A stretch of DNA of 64,000 nt, from the NCBI GenBank assembly GCA_934462825.1, contig CAKSIP010000001.1, positions 62,001-126,000 on the forward strand, in the 5' to 3' direction. The number at the start of each line of letters is the position of its first letter. The first letter of the stretch is position 1. The notes under the pieces were generated by a model. That model searched no databases and was not told the origin of the DNA. It saw only the letters and a list, made by a program, of their open reading frames with translations. This DNA comes from an uncultured Eubacteriales bacterium. Lineage in GTDB: Bacteria; Bacillota; Clostridia; Oscillospirales; CAG-272. The position numbers and the translations under genes are program-made. This document shows, piece by piece, positions 25,747-35,101 of this stretch.

Positions 25747-27012
25747 ATGAAGATTTACTACATTGCCGGTGGAGAGATGCACAGCTTTGACACGGACACG
25801 CAAGCGTCCTCCTATATTTCCAGCCCGGTTCTTGAGGATTATCGCAAGCGTGTGCGTGAAAACGCCAAGCGCAACGAGTGGAAGCATGCGGGAAGCGGTG
25901 CCGCTTTTTTGTCCGAAGGAGGCGAAAAAGCGCTCTCCCCCGAAGAAGCCGTTATGCAGATCCGCGCCGGCATCCATGCCCTGTACGTAACGGAGGATGC
26001 CATGGATTATGCCCTTTCCATTGACGACATCTGCGGCATTTACAAGCACCGCCCCAAGGAGGCGCAAGACGGCATCATCATCAGTGACAGCAACATGCGA
26101 TACACCTTTTTTGCAAAGGAGCCCAAGTCCGGCCGTTGGGCTGTTTGCTGTGAATTTGCCGGAGAAATTCATCTTGGCCTTCTCCTTCCGGGGGAAAATC
26201 ATTGTTCCCTGATCACAGAAGGTTTAAGCCGGGAGCACTGGCCCTCGTGGTCGGAAAAGGTGCCGGATCGGCTTTGGTTCAGCGAATGCGGCCTTGCCGC
26301 TTCCCTTCCCGAATCCGACCGAAAAAAGCTGAAATCTTATCCGCAGATGGTGCTTGACAGCCTCTCGCAGCAGGCCTATACCGAAGGCCCGTTCTCAATC
26401 AGCCGCTTCGACATGCAGGCATACGAGATGATTCCGGTTCTCTCGGATCCCAAGCAACGAATCAGCTATATCAAACCGCACGAAGCGCAAGACGGTTTTC
26501 TTTATTACATCAAAAAGCCTTACGAAAACGGCGCCGAAAAATCCGGCCGCCCGTCGATCGGGGATATTCTCCTGGCGCCCTTCCGTCTAATCGGCGCTTT
26601 GTTCGGCTTTATGAACTTTTTCACCATGAAATACTCCGGGAAAACGCTGACCAAAAGCGGCGGCGCATCCAAAGCCAAGCACCCCTCCGAGGCCGATCTT
26701 TGGATTGACGGAAATCTGTTTCATGCAGAAAAAGAAGCGCAGAAGAATGCACGCGAGGGTGACAAGCATCCCGGCGCAATTCCGCGCTCCTATGTCCTTT
26801 GCCGCTGTCCGCTCCGCGACGGCAGTCCGGCCGGCCCCGAAGAAATCATTCGCCGGGGCATCATCGCTTATCACTGCCTGCCGGACGGTTCGCTTCTCTG
26901 CTCCAACGGGACGTATCTTTTGAAGCTTACGCCCGCCGGCGACGGTCATTACAAAGAAACGGTGCTTTTGAAAGAGCGCGCCGTTTCCTTCATTACCACC
27001 CAAGCCTCGTGA
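25747..27012 (+). CDS. Uncharacterised 421-residue protein
   Basis: Starts MKIYYIAGGEMHSFDTD at ATG 25747 with no good ribosome binding site, only A-rich sequence. The body is mixed alpha/beta with repeated short strands such as SRFDMQAYEMIPVL and GIIAYHCLPDGSLLCSNGTYLLKL. The latter, with paired short beta strands, hints at a propeller-like fold. One hydrophobic stretch at about 275-295 (DILLAPFRLIGALFGFMNFF) could be a membrane segment or buried helix. No signal peptide. The 147-base gap before it holds nothing recognisable. I cannot assign a family; it shares the strand with the WYL regulator and the Dabb protein. Confidence 0.65.
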   Translation: MKIYYIAGGEMHSFDTDTQASSYISSPVLEDYRKRVRENAKRNEWKHAGSGAAFLSEGGEKALSPEEAVMQIRAGIHALYVTEDAMDYALSIDDICGIYKHRPKEAQDGIIISDSNMRYTFFAKEPKSGRWAVCCEFAGEIHLGLLLPGENHCSLITEGLSREHWPSWSEKVPDRLWFSECGLAASLPESDRKKLKSYPQMVLDSLSQQAYTEGPFSISRFDMQAYEMIPVLSDPKQRISYIKPHEAQDGFLYYIKKPYENGAEKSGRPSIGDILLAPFRLIGALFGFMNFFTMKYSGKTLTKSGGASKAKHPSEADLWIDGNLFHAEKEAQKNAREGDKHPGAIPRSYVLCRCPLRDGSPAGPEEIIRRGIIAYHCLPDGSLLCSNGTYLLKLTPAGDGHYKETVLLKERAVSFITTQAS

Positions 27013-27029
27013 AGAAAGGATGCGTTTTT

Positions 27030-27332
27030 ATGTTCCGCCATATTGTTTTATATAAGCTGAAAGGCGCGCCGGACGACATAGCGCGCCACGCCGAAGAAAT
27101 GAAACATCGCTTTGACTCCATGCCCTCTCACATTTCCGTGATTCGCTCGCTGGAATGCGGCATCGACACGCTCCGCTCCGCACGTTCGTTTGACATCAGC
27201 CTTGTCATGACGTTCGACAGCAAGGAGGATTTTCTCGCATACAAGGCTCATCCCTACCATCAAAACTACGTCGCCGCCTTCGTTCATTCCGTCATAGACG
27301 CCTCCGTATCGACCGACTATGACATGGGATAA
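27030..27332 (+). CDS. Dabb (stress-responsive alpha/beta barrel) domain protein
   Basis: 100 residues from ATG 27030, with AAAGGA 9 bases upstream and 17 bases after the previous stop. MFRHIVLYKLKG opens the typical dimeric alpha/beta-barrel fold; SFDISLVMTFDSKEDFLAYKAHPYHQNYV is the characteristic second half of Dabb proteins. Members range from plant stress proteins to small cyclases and oxygenases; the catalytic role here is unknown. It ends only 12 bases from the convergent glycosidase-like gene, with no terminator between. Confidence 0.85.
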   Translation: MFRHIVLYKLKGAPDDIARHAEEMKHRFDSMPSHISVIRSLECGIDTLRSARSFDISLVMTFDSKEDFLAYKAHPYHQNYVAAFVHSVIDASVSTDYDMG

Positions 27333-27344
27333 AGCCGGGCAGGC

Positions 27345-28712
27345 TCATTCCCACGTGATCGACCGAAAGAGCGGCAAAAAAGTACGCATTTCTTCGGCCG
27401 TAGCCTCCACGGGCTTTCCTGTCAGCGGATCAAACAAATACTGATAGCAAAACAGGCACACGCCGCGGCATTTTTCTATACTCTGCGTAAACGCCAACGA
27501 GCGAGACAGCACGTTTTTGTGATCTCTCCATTCGTATTTTCCGCTTCCGGCGTAAGGATCGTACTCGGAAACCGCTTTGCCAAGCGTCATACCGATAATC
27601 AAGCTGGGGCCGCCCTCTCCTATCAGATCGGAAAACGTGCGGCACACCCGGTCAAACGCATAGGTATCATGCTCCAAGCCAAAATACACCTGCGGGCAGA
27701 TATAGTCCACATAGCCGGGGCCGGAGCACCAGGTTCCCACATCCGCATAAAGCTTATTATAATTGTTCTTCATCACCCCGGCCGGGCTGATTCCGAAAGG
27801 AACCTCCGGCTTTTCTTTTTTTACTGTATCATAAATGGCTTTTACCATGCGCGTCACATTCTCCCGTCGAAACTCGGCCAAGGTTCGCGTTCCGCCGTCA
27901 CGGCGATACGCCGCATACGCCTCGGCGTCAAACGACGCCTCTGTGGTAGGATAAAAGTAGTCATCCATATGAATCCCGTCCACATCATAACGCTGCAACA
28001 ATTCCGAAACGCCTGCACAAATCAGCTGTGTGGTTTCTTCGTAGGCCGGATTCAGATACAGCCTTCCGCCGACTTCCACCAAAATCCGTCCGCGAAGGGC
28101 TTCATCTTTATACCACTGCTTAATGGCATAGCGATCCTCCACCAGCGCAATTTCTTCCGTTTTCATTGCGCGCAGAGGGTTGATCCACGCATGCACCGCA
28201 AGCGAACGAGCATGCGCCTGCCGCAGAATAATGGCAAAGGCGTCATAATCGGCCTGTCGGCCGTAGGCCCCCACGGCAAACGATGACATCGGGTACACGT
28301 CGGACGGGTACAAGCTGTCTCCAAAGGGGCGCGTCTGAACCACCAGCGTGTTGACGCCCAAGGACACCACGTTGTCCAAAATGCCTTCCACCCTCGCCTC
28401 AAAATCTTTTATACTGCGCTGGCGGCCTGTAGCCACATCCGTATAAATCTTCTCCATATCGAACTGAGAAAGCCAAAGCCCCTTCATGTTCGGAGTCTTC
28501 AACACTTGATAGGTTGGCACGGTTTCTTTCGCCTCCTCGTTTTTGCTATCTGCTTCTTCGTTTTTTCTTTCTGTTTCTTCGCTTTTTCTTTCTGTTTCTT
28601 CGTTTTTTCTTTCTGTTTCCTTCGGATTGTTTCCCTGTCTTACCACACGGAACAGTCCCAAGACAAGGATCGCCGCAGCAAGGGTTGCTACGGCGATTAT
28701 CATTTTCTTCAT
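27345..28712 (-). CDS. Membrane-anchored glycosyl hydrolase-like protein (GHL10/DUF187 family)
   Basis: 455 residues. N-terminal membrane anchor (residues 4-23, IIAVATLAAAILVLGLF), then a Lys/Glu linker (about 30-65) of 7-residue repeats of the ERKNEET type, then a TIM-barrel-like domain with MKGLWLSQFDM, VNTLVVQTRPFGDSLYPSD, HAWINPLRAM, YDVDGIHMDDYFYP and VDYICPQVYFG, hallmarks of the GHL10 group. These extracellular enzymes are thought to act on cell-wall-linked glycans; the exact substrate is not known. The linker DNA is a 21-base tandem repeat (28550-28625). AAAGGAG precedes the ATG. pepD lies 90 bases upstream on the same strand. Confidence 0.88.
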   Translation of the reverse strand: MKKMIIAVATLAAAILVLGLFRVVRQGNNPKETERKNEETERKSEETERKNEEADSKNEEAKETVPTYQVLKTPNMKGLWLSQFDMEKIYTDVATGRQRSIKDFEARVEGILDNVVSLGVNTLVVQTRPFGDSLYPSDVYPMSSFAVGAYGRQADYDAFAIILRQAHARSLAVHAWINPLRAMKTEEIALVEDRYAIKQWYKDEALRGRILVEVGGRLYLNPAYEETTQLICAGVSELLQRYDVDGIHMDDYFYPTTEASFDAEAYAAYRRDGGTRTLAEFRRENVTRMVKAIYDTVKKEKPEVPFGISPAGVMKNNYNKLYADVGTWCSGPGYVDYICPQVYFGLEHDTYAFDRVCRTFSDLIGEGGPSLIIGMTLGKAVSEYDPYAGSGKYEWRDHKNVLSRSLAFTQSIEKCRGVCLFCYQYLFDPLTGKPVEATAEEMRTFLPLFRSITWE

Positions 28713-28802
28713 AGGTTGTGCTCCTTTCGCAAGGGCAGTCTGCCCGAAATCGGAATGGCTTCCTTGTCTGTCTTGGCAAAAGCTACGCCTATGCCGAAAG
28801 CC

Positions 28803-30245
28803 TCAGGCTTGCATCATTTGTTCCAGCAAAACCCACAGGCGCTCGCAGGAAGCAAGCTCCAGCTTTTCATCCGGGGAATGAATGCCCTTCATATCCGGCC
28901 CAATGGAAATCATATCCATATCAGGTATATGCGACTTAATGATGCCACATTCAAGGCCTGCGTGAATCGCCTCAATAACGGGCGTTTTGCCAAATACACG
29001 GGGAGCGACCTCCGCATAGCGATCCCGCAGGGACGACACCTTTTCGTATTGCCAGCCGGGGTAACGGCTGTAATGACGGCAAAGGCACCCGGTGACAGCG
29101 GCCAGCGCCGACAGCTCTTCTTCCGAGCTGTCAATACGGCTCTCCACCGAAGAGCGAGAGGAAAACACATAATCCACATGCTTCTCGGAGGTTTGAATCA
29201 CACCGAGGTTTCTGGAATATTCCACCAAGCCTTCTATATCGCGGCTCATAGCCAAAACTCCGTTAGCTACCACCACAGAAATCGCCACAGCGGTTTGCGT
29301 TGTGGCCAAATCCATCATGTCAGACGGTTTTTCCGTCGGACGGCACACAAGTTTCATGCCCCGGTCTTCCTCGCACAATTCTGCCGCAAAAACCGTCGCC
29401 ATATGTGCTACCTTTTCGATCACTTTGTCACAGTCACAAGGCTCTACCGCTATCACGGCGCGGCTTTCCCGCGGGATGGCATTGTCCTTACTGCCGCCCG
29501 TCAAGAGCGCCAAATGGAGCTTCGTTGTTTGACAGAGGGCATACAAAAGTCGTCCCATCAATTTGTTGGCATTGGCTCGCCCCAAATGAATTTCCGCCCC
29601 CGAATGTCCCCCGGCCAAGCCGGAAAGCGTAATTTCCAGGGCCTCCCCGGCAAAGGGGACCTTGGTCATCGGCAAAGAAAGGTCTGTGCGGACGCCGCCG
29701 GCACAGCTCACCGTAGCATAGCCCTCCTGCTCGCTGTCCAAATTGATCATACGGCGTGCCGAAACCAGGCTGTAATCAAAAGCCTTTGCGCCGTCCAAGC
29801 CCACTTCTTCCCCCGTAGTAAAAAGGCACTCAATCGGGGGATGGGATTTCATGGTGCCATCCAGCACAGCCAGCATGGTAGCCACCGCCACGCCGTCATC
29901 CGCGCCGAGCGTGGTTCCGTCTGCCCGGAGCCATCCGTTTTCCAAAATCAAGCGGATGGGATCCTTTTCAAAATCATGCGATATATCCATGTTTTTTTCG
30001 CACACCATATCGGTATGGCCTTGCAGCAAAAGGGCCGGCTCGTTTTCTCGTCCCTCACTGCCATTTTTGCGTACAAACACATTATTTTCCTTATCGCGGA
30101 CACAGAAAAGCTGCCGCGACACGGCAAAATGCTCAATATAATCGGCAATGGCCTTTTCGTTGCCCGAACCGCGCGGAATCGCGCTGATTTCTTCAAAGAA
30201 CCGAAAAAGGGCTTCCGGCTTTCTGCCCGAAATCAAATATTTCAT
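28803..30245 (-). CDS. pepD: Aminoacyl-histidine dipeptidase (PepD, M20 family)
   Basis: 480 residues from ATG 30245 (MKYLISGRKPEALFRFFEEI). Cytosolic metallopeptidase that hydrolyses Xaa-His and other dipeptides. Metal-site motifs: LLLQGHTDMV (His77), LGADDGVAVA (Asp116) and FTTGEEVGLDG (Glu146/147), with AGGHSGAEI in the lid/dimerisation domain. The sequence further upstream in frame is not conserved and runs into mreB. AGGGGG stands 8-9 bases before ATG. Confidence 0.95.
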   Translation of the reverse strand: MKYLISGRKPEALFRFFEEISAIPRGSGNEKAIADYIEHFAVSRQLFCVRDKENNVFVRKNGSEGRENEPALLLQGHTDMVCEKNMDISHDFEKDPIRLILENGWLRADGTTLGADDGVAVATMLAVLDGTMKSHPPIECLFTTGEEVGLDGAKAFDYSLVSARRMINLDSEQEGYATVSCAGGVRTDLSLPMTKVPFAGEALEITLSGLAGGHSGAEIHLGRANANKLMGRLLYALCQTTKLHLALLTGGSKDNAIPRESRAVIAVEPCDCDKVIEKVAHMATVFAAELCEEDRGMKLVCRPTEKPSDMMDLATTQTAVAISVVVANGVLAMSRDIEGLVEYSRNLGVIQTSEKHVDYVFSSRSSVESRIDSSEEELSALAAVTGCLCRHYSRYPGWQYEKVSSLRDRYAEVAPRVFGKTPVIEAIHAGLECGIIKSHIPDMDMISIGPDMKGIHSPDEKLELASCERLWVLLEQMMQA

Positions 30246-30348
30246 CTGCGTTTTCCCCCTGCTTTTTGCTTTTGTTATTTGTTTTTTATATCTTATGGAT
30301 TTTTTGCTCAAAAAAATTGCTTTACGGTACGGAACGCATGCGCGTCTT

Positions 30349-31410
30349 TCATCCCTTTGTTCTTGTTCCGGTCGTCTTTTGTCTCCGCGCCTCCGAAAGC
30401 TCCAGCATTTCGGCCGGCATACTGTCCATGTTTTCCAGCGCCATGCCGGTTCCCAGCACGACGCAATCCATCGCCCGGTCCGCCACACGTGCTTTGATTC
30501 CGATCACATCGGAAATCGTTTGAGCAAATCCGGGAATCAGACTTCCGCCGCCCGTCATAACAATACCGTTTTTCATCAGATCGCCCAAAAGCTCCGGCGG
30601 CGTATGCTCAATGACACGGCGCACCGCATCAATGACTTGAAAGATCGGCTCCATCAGCGCTTCAATCATTTCGGTGGAGGCCAGCGTAACCACACGGGGC
30701 ATGCCGGTTTTCAAGCACCTTCCCTTGATACTGATGGTGCGGCGCGGCATGCGATCATCCAGGCAACCGATGCGAATTTTAATCTGCTCGGCGGTACGCT
30801 CCCCGATCCGAAGCTCATAGCGCCGCTCCACGTAATCCACGATGGCTTCATTAAATTTATCGCCCGCCACACGAATGGATTCGGACACCACGACATCGCC
30901 CAGCGAGATAACGGCAATATCCGTAGTTCCGCCTCCAATATCAATGATCATGTGCCCCACTGGCTCGTAAATCCGGATGCCGGCTCCCATGGCGGCCGCC
31001 AGCGGCTCCTCGATCAGCTGGGTTTGTCTGGCGCCGGCTTCCCCGGAGGCCTCCACCACGGCTCGCTCCTCGACCTCGCTGATCCCCGTCGGAACGCAAA
31101 TCATGACACGAGGCTTAAAAATCATATTGCCGCAGGCGCTACGAATAAAGTGCTGGAGCATTTTCAGCGTCACATCATACTGCGTGATGACACCGTTTTT
31201 CAGGGGGCGCACTGTCACAATATTGCCGGGGGTACGTCCCTGCATGTGCTGTGCTTCCCGCCCGACCTTGATAATGCGGTCGGTGTTGACATCAATGGCG
31301 ACCACGCTCGGCTCCCGAAGCACAATGCCCTTGTCTTTCACATAGACCAAGACAGTGGCCGTGCCGAGATCAATGCCCACGTCGCTGCTAAATCGGTCAA
31401 AAAAGCCCAT
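30349..31410 (-). CDS. mreB: Rod-shape actin homologue MreB/Mbl
   Basis: 353 residues from ATG 31410. Actin-like ATPase that guides peptidoglycan synthesis along the cell side wall. Phosphate motifs VGIDLGTATVLVY and MIIDIGGGTTDIAVIS, GRTPGNIVTVRPLKNGVI and the C-terminal IVMTGGGSLIPGFAQ are present. The N-terminus GFFDRFSSDVGIDLG and the absence of mreC/mreD neighbours suggest the Mbl-type paralogue. It has its own sigma-A promoter (31495-31523) after comFC. The untranslated leader contains GAAGAC/GAAAAC hexamer repeats. Confidence 0.94.
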   Translation of the reverse strand: MGFFDRFSSDVGIDLGTATVLVYVKDKGIVLREPSVVAIDVNTDRIIKVGREAQHMQGRTPGNIVTVRPLKNGVITQYDVTLKMLQHFIRSACGNMIFKPRVMICVPTGISEVEERAVVEASGEAGARQTQLIEEPLAAAMGAGIRIYEPVGHMIIDIGGGTTDIAVISLGDVVVSESIRVAGDKFNEAIVDYVERRYELRIGERTAEQIKIRIGCLDDRMPRRTISIKGRCLKTGMPRVVTLASTEMIEALMEPIFQVIDAVRRVIEHTPPELLGDLMKNGIVMTGGGSLIPGFAQTISDVIGIKARVADRAMDCVVLGTGMALENMDSMPAEMLELSEARRQKTTGTRTKG

Positions 31411-31494
31411 GTTCCGCTGCTGCTCCTTTCTTTTTCGTTTTTTTCGATTCCGTTTTCGTCTTCGTCTTCGTTTTCGCTGATCTTTATATGTATC

Positions 31495-31523
31495 ATTATA
31501 CAGGAGAAAAAGCCAAAAATCAA
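31495..31523 (-). promoter_or_regulatory. Sigma-A promoter of mreB
   Basis: Minus strand TTGATT (31523-31518), 17-base spacer, TATAAT (31500-31495), in the gap between the comFC stop and the mreB start. Confidence 0.75.
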
Positions 31524-31589
31524 GGCTTCCTTTTCCGGTTTTTTCAATTCGCACATTTTTTCGGGGCGTCTTCCGGCGCAGGGCGTGAT

Positions 31590-32357
31590 TTATGCCTTTC
31601 TCCGACCGCTCGCCTCGGTTCTGGCCAGCGTGGCAGCAAGCACGCGCTCCGCTCCCGCCTGCCAAAGCAGATCGGCACAAGCGGTCAGCGTGGCGCCCGT
31701 TGTCATGACGTCATCCACCAGGATCACGGTGCGTCCTGACAAATCCTTGTCTTGGATTCCGTACTTTCCCTGCACATTCTTTTGCCGTTCCTTTTTATTC
31801 AGTTCTTTTTGATCTTTTCCTCCGTGCAGGCGGAAAAGAAGCGCCTCGCAAGGAAGTCCGCGGAGCTTTGCCAAGCGCCGGGCAATTTCCTTGGCGTGAT
31901 CGAACCCGTACATGGCCACGGAGCGTTTCTTGCGCGGAACAAAGGTCACCACGGCCTCGGACAAATCTATCCCCGACCGAGCTTCCCATACCGAAAGACG
32001 ACGGCTGAGTTCCTCGGCGGAAAAGGCAAAGGCCTTTGCATTTCTTGTCTGCTTCATGCGCAAGATCAGCCGCGTCGCGCCGCTTTTTCCGGCCAAAGCA
32101 CCGTCCGGGGCGAGGCTTGTTTCATATTTCACAAGGCTGACCAATGCCATGTTGCGCTTGGCAAGGGCGGCGGGCACGCACGTGCAATCCAGGATCGGCA
32201 ACCCGCACGACGGGCAGGGCGACATTTTCGCACGTTCCCAGGCGGCGCGGCAATCCGGGCAAAAAACTGTTTCGCAGTTCTCCCGAAAAATGTCAAACCG
32301 TCTGCCGCACCCGACACACCGTGGCGGAAAAAGAAGATATTCCAAAAGCTTTTTCAT
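31590..32357 (-). CDS. comFC: ComF-family phosphoribosyltransferase-like protein
   Basis: 255 residues. N-terminal zinc-ribbon cysteines CVGCG (14-18), CPDC and CPSCG, then a type I PRTase fold with the PRPP loop VILVDDVMTTGATL near the C-terminus. In naturally competent bacteria ComFC is needed for DNA uptake; in other bacteria it is widespread with less clear function. recD2, a helicase, ends 18 bases upstream and is probably co-transcribed. Confidence 0.93.
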   Translation of the reverse strand: MKKLLEYLLFPPRCVGCGRRFDIFRENCETVFCPDCRAAWERAKMSPCPSCGLPILDCTCVPAALAKRNMALVSLVKYETSLAPDGALAGKSGATRLILRMKQTRNAKAFAFSAEELSRRLSVWEARSGIDLSEAVVTFVPRKKRSVAMYGFDHAKEIARRLAKLRGLPCEALLFRLHGGKDQKELNKKERQKNVQGKYGIQDKDLSGRTVILVDDVMTTGATLTACADLLWQAGAERVLAATLARTEASGRRKA

Positions 32358-32375
32358 CTGTGCCTCGTTTCTTTT

Positions 32376-34616
32376 TTACGATTCCTCGGCTTTCGCCAAT
32401 CGCCGGGCAAGTCCCGTATATCGCAAGGATTGCCGACAATTGGCAACCATTTTTTCCACGATGTCCCGCCGTCCTACAAGAATGACCATCCGTTGCGCCC
32501 GCGTAACCGCGGTGTACAACAAATTGCGCGTTAAAAGCATGGGCGGGGCCGCATACATCGGCAAAATGACAATCGGGTACTCGCTTCCCTGACTTTTGTG
32601 TACGGTCACGGCGTACCCGTGCTCCAGCTCGTCCAAAAGAGTGAAGTCATATACCGTGTGGCGATCGTCAAACAAGATCTCCATGCTTTGCTCGGCATAA
32701 TTGATTCTTTCAATCACGCCGATGTCTCCGTTAAAAACGCCGAATCCGTTGCCGTCCGGGCGCGACCACTCCAGATCGTAGTTGTTTCGGATCTGCATGA
32801 CGCGATCCCCCTCCCGAAAAATGCGATCCCGGAATTTGTACTCCGATTTTCCGGGCGCCTTGGGATTCAGTTCGGCTTGCAAAAGGGCGTTGAGCCGATC
32901 CGTCCCGGCTTCCCCGCGGCGTGACGGCGTAATGACCTGTATGTTATGAACCGTGTCGGCTCCGTAGCTTTTCGGGAGCCGATTTTTCCACAAATCAACC
33001 ACAGTATGGGCAATGTCTCGCTCATCGGTGCGCGGCAGAAAAAAGAAATCATTGTTTTTCACGGTTAAATCGGGCAGGCGCCCTTCGTTAATGGCATGGG
33101 CGTTGGTAACGATCAGGCTTTGGCTTGCCTGCCGGAAAATTTCGCTCAGGCACACCGTAGCGAACCGATCCCCGGCAAGGATGTCCCGCAGAACATTACC
33201 GGCCCCCACGGAGGGAAGCTGATCGGCATCTCCGATGATAATTAACCGCGCGCCCGGCTTCACCGCTCTCAAAAAGGCCGCCATCAAATGGTTATCAATC
33301 ATGGAGGCCTCGTCCACAATGATGACGTTTTCGTCCAGGACGTTGTTCTCATTGCGGTTGAAAACCGCCTGGCCTCCGTTTTCATAGGACATCTCCAACA
33401 AACGATGCAGGGTTTTCGCCTCATGCTGGGTGGCTTCGGAAAGTCGCTTGGAGGCCCGTCCCGTGGGCGCCGCCAAAGCGGTTTTCCACCCCATGCTGGA
33501 AAATATATCGAGCAAGGCGCGCACAACCGTCGTTTTTCCCGTTCCGGGGCCGCCTGTCAGGATCATCACGCCGTTTTCCAGCGCTAAGGCTATCGCTTTT
33601 TTCTGCAGGGCCGCATATTCAATGCCGCAAGCGAGTTCCTCTTTGCAGATAAACCGCTCAATGTCCTCCACATCCACCGCCGGGCAAAGCTTGTCTATCA
33701 GCACCAGCTTCGAGGCGATGTATTTTTCATTATCATAAGAATCCGGCAAATACAGGTACGCCACGTTGTCCACCAACGTATATTTTACGCTGCCCTCCTG
33801 CAAAAGCGCCGAGATTGCCAGGTCGGCGTCGGTTTCGTTCACCTTCAAAAGCTCGGCCGCGCCGGCTTTCAGCTTTTCACGGGGCAGGCACACATGCCCG
33901 TTTTGCATTTCATTGTAGCGAAGCACATAGCGGATGCCGCTCATTAACCGCTCGGCGGAATCGCGCGGCAATGACAAGCCCTCGGCAAAACGGTCGGCCC
34001 GCTCAAAGCCGATGCCTTCAATTTCTTCGCACAAACGGTAAGGGTGCGCTTTTACCACATCGACCGCATTGCTTCCCCACCGCTTGTAAATCCGCATCGT
34101 AACGGCCGGCCCGAAAAAATCACGGAAAAAGAGCATGACCGAACGGATGCCGGTTTGTGCCCGAAAATCCTCGGAAATCTCATGCGCCTTCTTCAAAGAA
34201 ATACCCGGCAATCGGGCAAGCCAATCCGGGTGGTTTTCCAGCACCTCAAAGGTGTCTTCCCCAAATTCATCCACAATGCGTTTGGCGGTTTTCGGCCCGA
34301 TTCCTTTAATCGCACGAGAGGACAGGTACCGCAAAATAGCGCCGGCATCGGCAGGCAACTTTTTTTCATACTGCTCCACCTTAAACTGCCGACCGTATTT
34401 CGGGTTATGTACCCACCGCCCGAAAACGGAAAGGGTATCGCCCTCTGCCACGTACGGAAGCGTTCCCACAATGGTCAAAAGCTCATCCTCTTCCGTCCCG
34501 AAGTCACAGATCGCATAGCCGGTGTCCTCGCTGGAAAAAATCACCTGCTCCACGGTGCCATTCAGCTGGCAAAGTCCGTTTTCGGCGTTGCCTGCTCCCA
34601 TGTCTTTTTCCGTCAT
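32376..34616 (-). CDS. recD2: RecD2-type ATP-dependent 5'-3' DNA helicase
   Basis: 746 residues. The N-terminal OB and helix-hairpin-helix region (about 1-200: FGRWVHNPKYGRQFKVEQYE, RAIKGIGPKTAKRIVDEFGE) distinguishes RecD2 from RecD of RecBCD. Superfamily 1B helicase motifs include Walker A MILTGGPGTGKTTVVRAL (about residue 355), VIIVDEASMID and the C-terminal YAVTVHKSQGSEYPIV. Works without RecBC in replication-fork and mismatch-related repair. The recD2-comFC pair is common in Clostridia. Confidence 0.96.
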   Translation of the reverse strand: MTEKDMGAGNAENGLCQLNGTVEQVIFSSEDTGYAICDFGTEEDELLTIVGTLPYVAEGDTLSVFGRWVHNPKYGRQFKVEQYEKKLPADAGAILRYLSSRAIKGIGPKTAKRIVDEFGEDTFEVLENHPDWLARLPGISLKKAHEISEDFRAQTGIRSVMLFFRDFFGPAVTMRIYKRWGSNAVDVVKAHPYRLCEEIEGIGFERADRFAEGLSLPRDSAERLMSGIRYVLRYNEMQNGHVCLPREKLKAGAAELLKVNETDADLAISALLQEGSVKYTLVDNVAYLYLPDSYDNEKYIASKLVLIDKLCPAVDVEDIERFICKEELACGIEYAALQKKAIALALENGVMILTGGPGTGKTTVVRALLDIFSSMGWKTALAAPTGRASKRLSEATQHEAKTLHRLLEMSYENGGQAVFNRNENNVLDENVIIVDEASMIDNHLMAAFLRAVKPGARLIIIGDADQLPSVGAGNVLRDILAGDRFATVCLSEIFRQASQSLIVTNAHAINEGRLPDLTVKNNDFFFLPRTDERDIAHTVVDLWKNRLPKSYGADTVHNIQVITPSRRGEAGTDRLNALLQAELNPKAPGKSEYKFRDRIFREGDRVMQIRNNYDLEWSRPDGNGFGVFNGDIGVIERINYAEQSMEILFDDRHTVYDFTLLDELEHGYAVTVHKSQGSEYPIVILPMYAAPPMLLTRNLLYTAVTRAQRMVILVGRRDIVEKMVANCRQSLRYTGLARRLAKAEES

Positions 34617-34655
34617 CGACGCTTCCTCCCTTTTTGCTTTGATCGGGCGAATCGG

Positions 34656-34976
34656 TCAATCGGCTTGATTTCCCGGTTCGTCCTCCTCCGCTATCACATA
34701 GCAACAAATTCCCATGGCATGAATCCATTCCATCAACTCTGCGTTGTCGGCATACGGCTCCGCCAAAAGCAACATAATGCGCCGGCCGCCGGCCGTGTAA
34801 TGGGCCATCTCCCAAAGTGCGTCCAGCTTATTAAGATCTTCTTCCTTTTCAATCAGAATCGCTGTCACAATATTGCCGCGATTGGTTAAGCGCTCCCACA
34901 GCGCCATCACGAGCATAACAATGCCTATCACAGCAAAAAACGCCACCACAATTTCAAACACAAGTCCCGGATTCAT
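34656..34976 (-). CDS. Small single-helix membrane protein, unknown
   Basis: 106 residues from ATG 34976 (MNPGLVFEIVVAFFAVIG), 7 bases after AAGGAGG. One membrane helix at about 6-28, then a cytoplasmic alpha/beta domain with ILIEKEEDLNKLDALWEMAHY and RRIMLLLAEPYADNAELMEWIHAMG, ending in an acidic tail. No family recognised. It sits between metK (125 bases upstream) and recD2 (39 bases downstream). A CCGACGT/ACGTCGG hairpin (35006-35023) after metK may partly terminate or attenuate read-through from metK. Confidence 0.75.
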   Translation of the reverse strand: MNPGLVFEIVVAFFAVIGIVMLVMALWERLTNRGNIVTAILIEKEEDLNKLDALWEMAHYTAGGRRIMLLLAEPYADNAELMEWIHAMGICCYVIAEEDEPGNQAD

Positions 34977-35101
34977 AAAAGTGCCTCCTTCGATGCAAAA
35001 CCGGCCCGACGTTTTCACGTCGGATCTCTCAATACAGCCTATGCGGCCTGAGAACATTTTGTCCGAAAAAGGCACCTATTCGATTGTCCTTGCAATGGCG
35101 C

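Noticed and set aside
28506..30497. 663-codon plus-strand frame opposite pepD and the GHL10 N-terminus
   Set aside because: pepD has intact metal-site motifs on the minus strand; the plus frame begins in the low-complexity repeat and lacks any domain.
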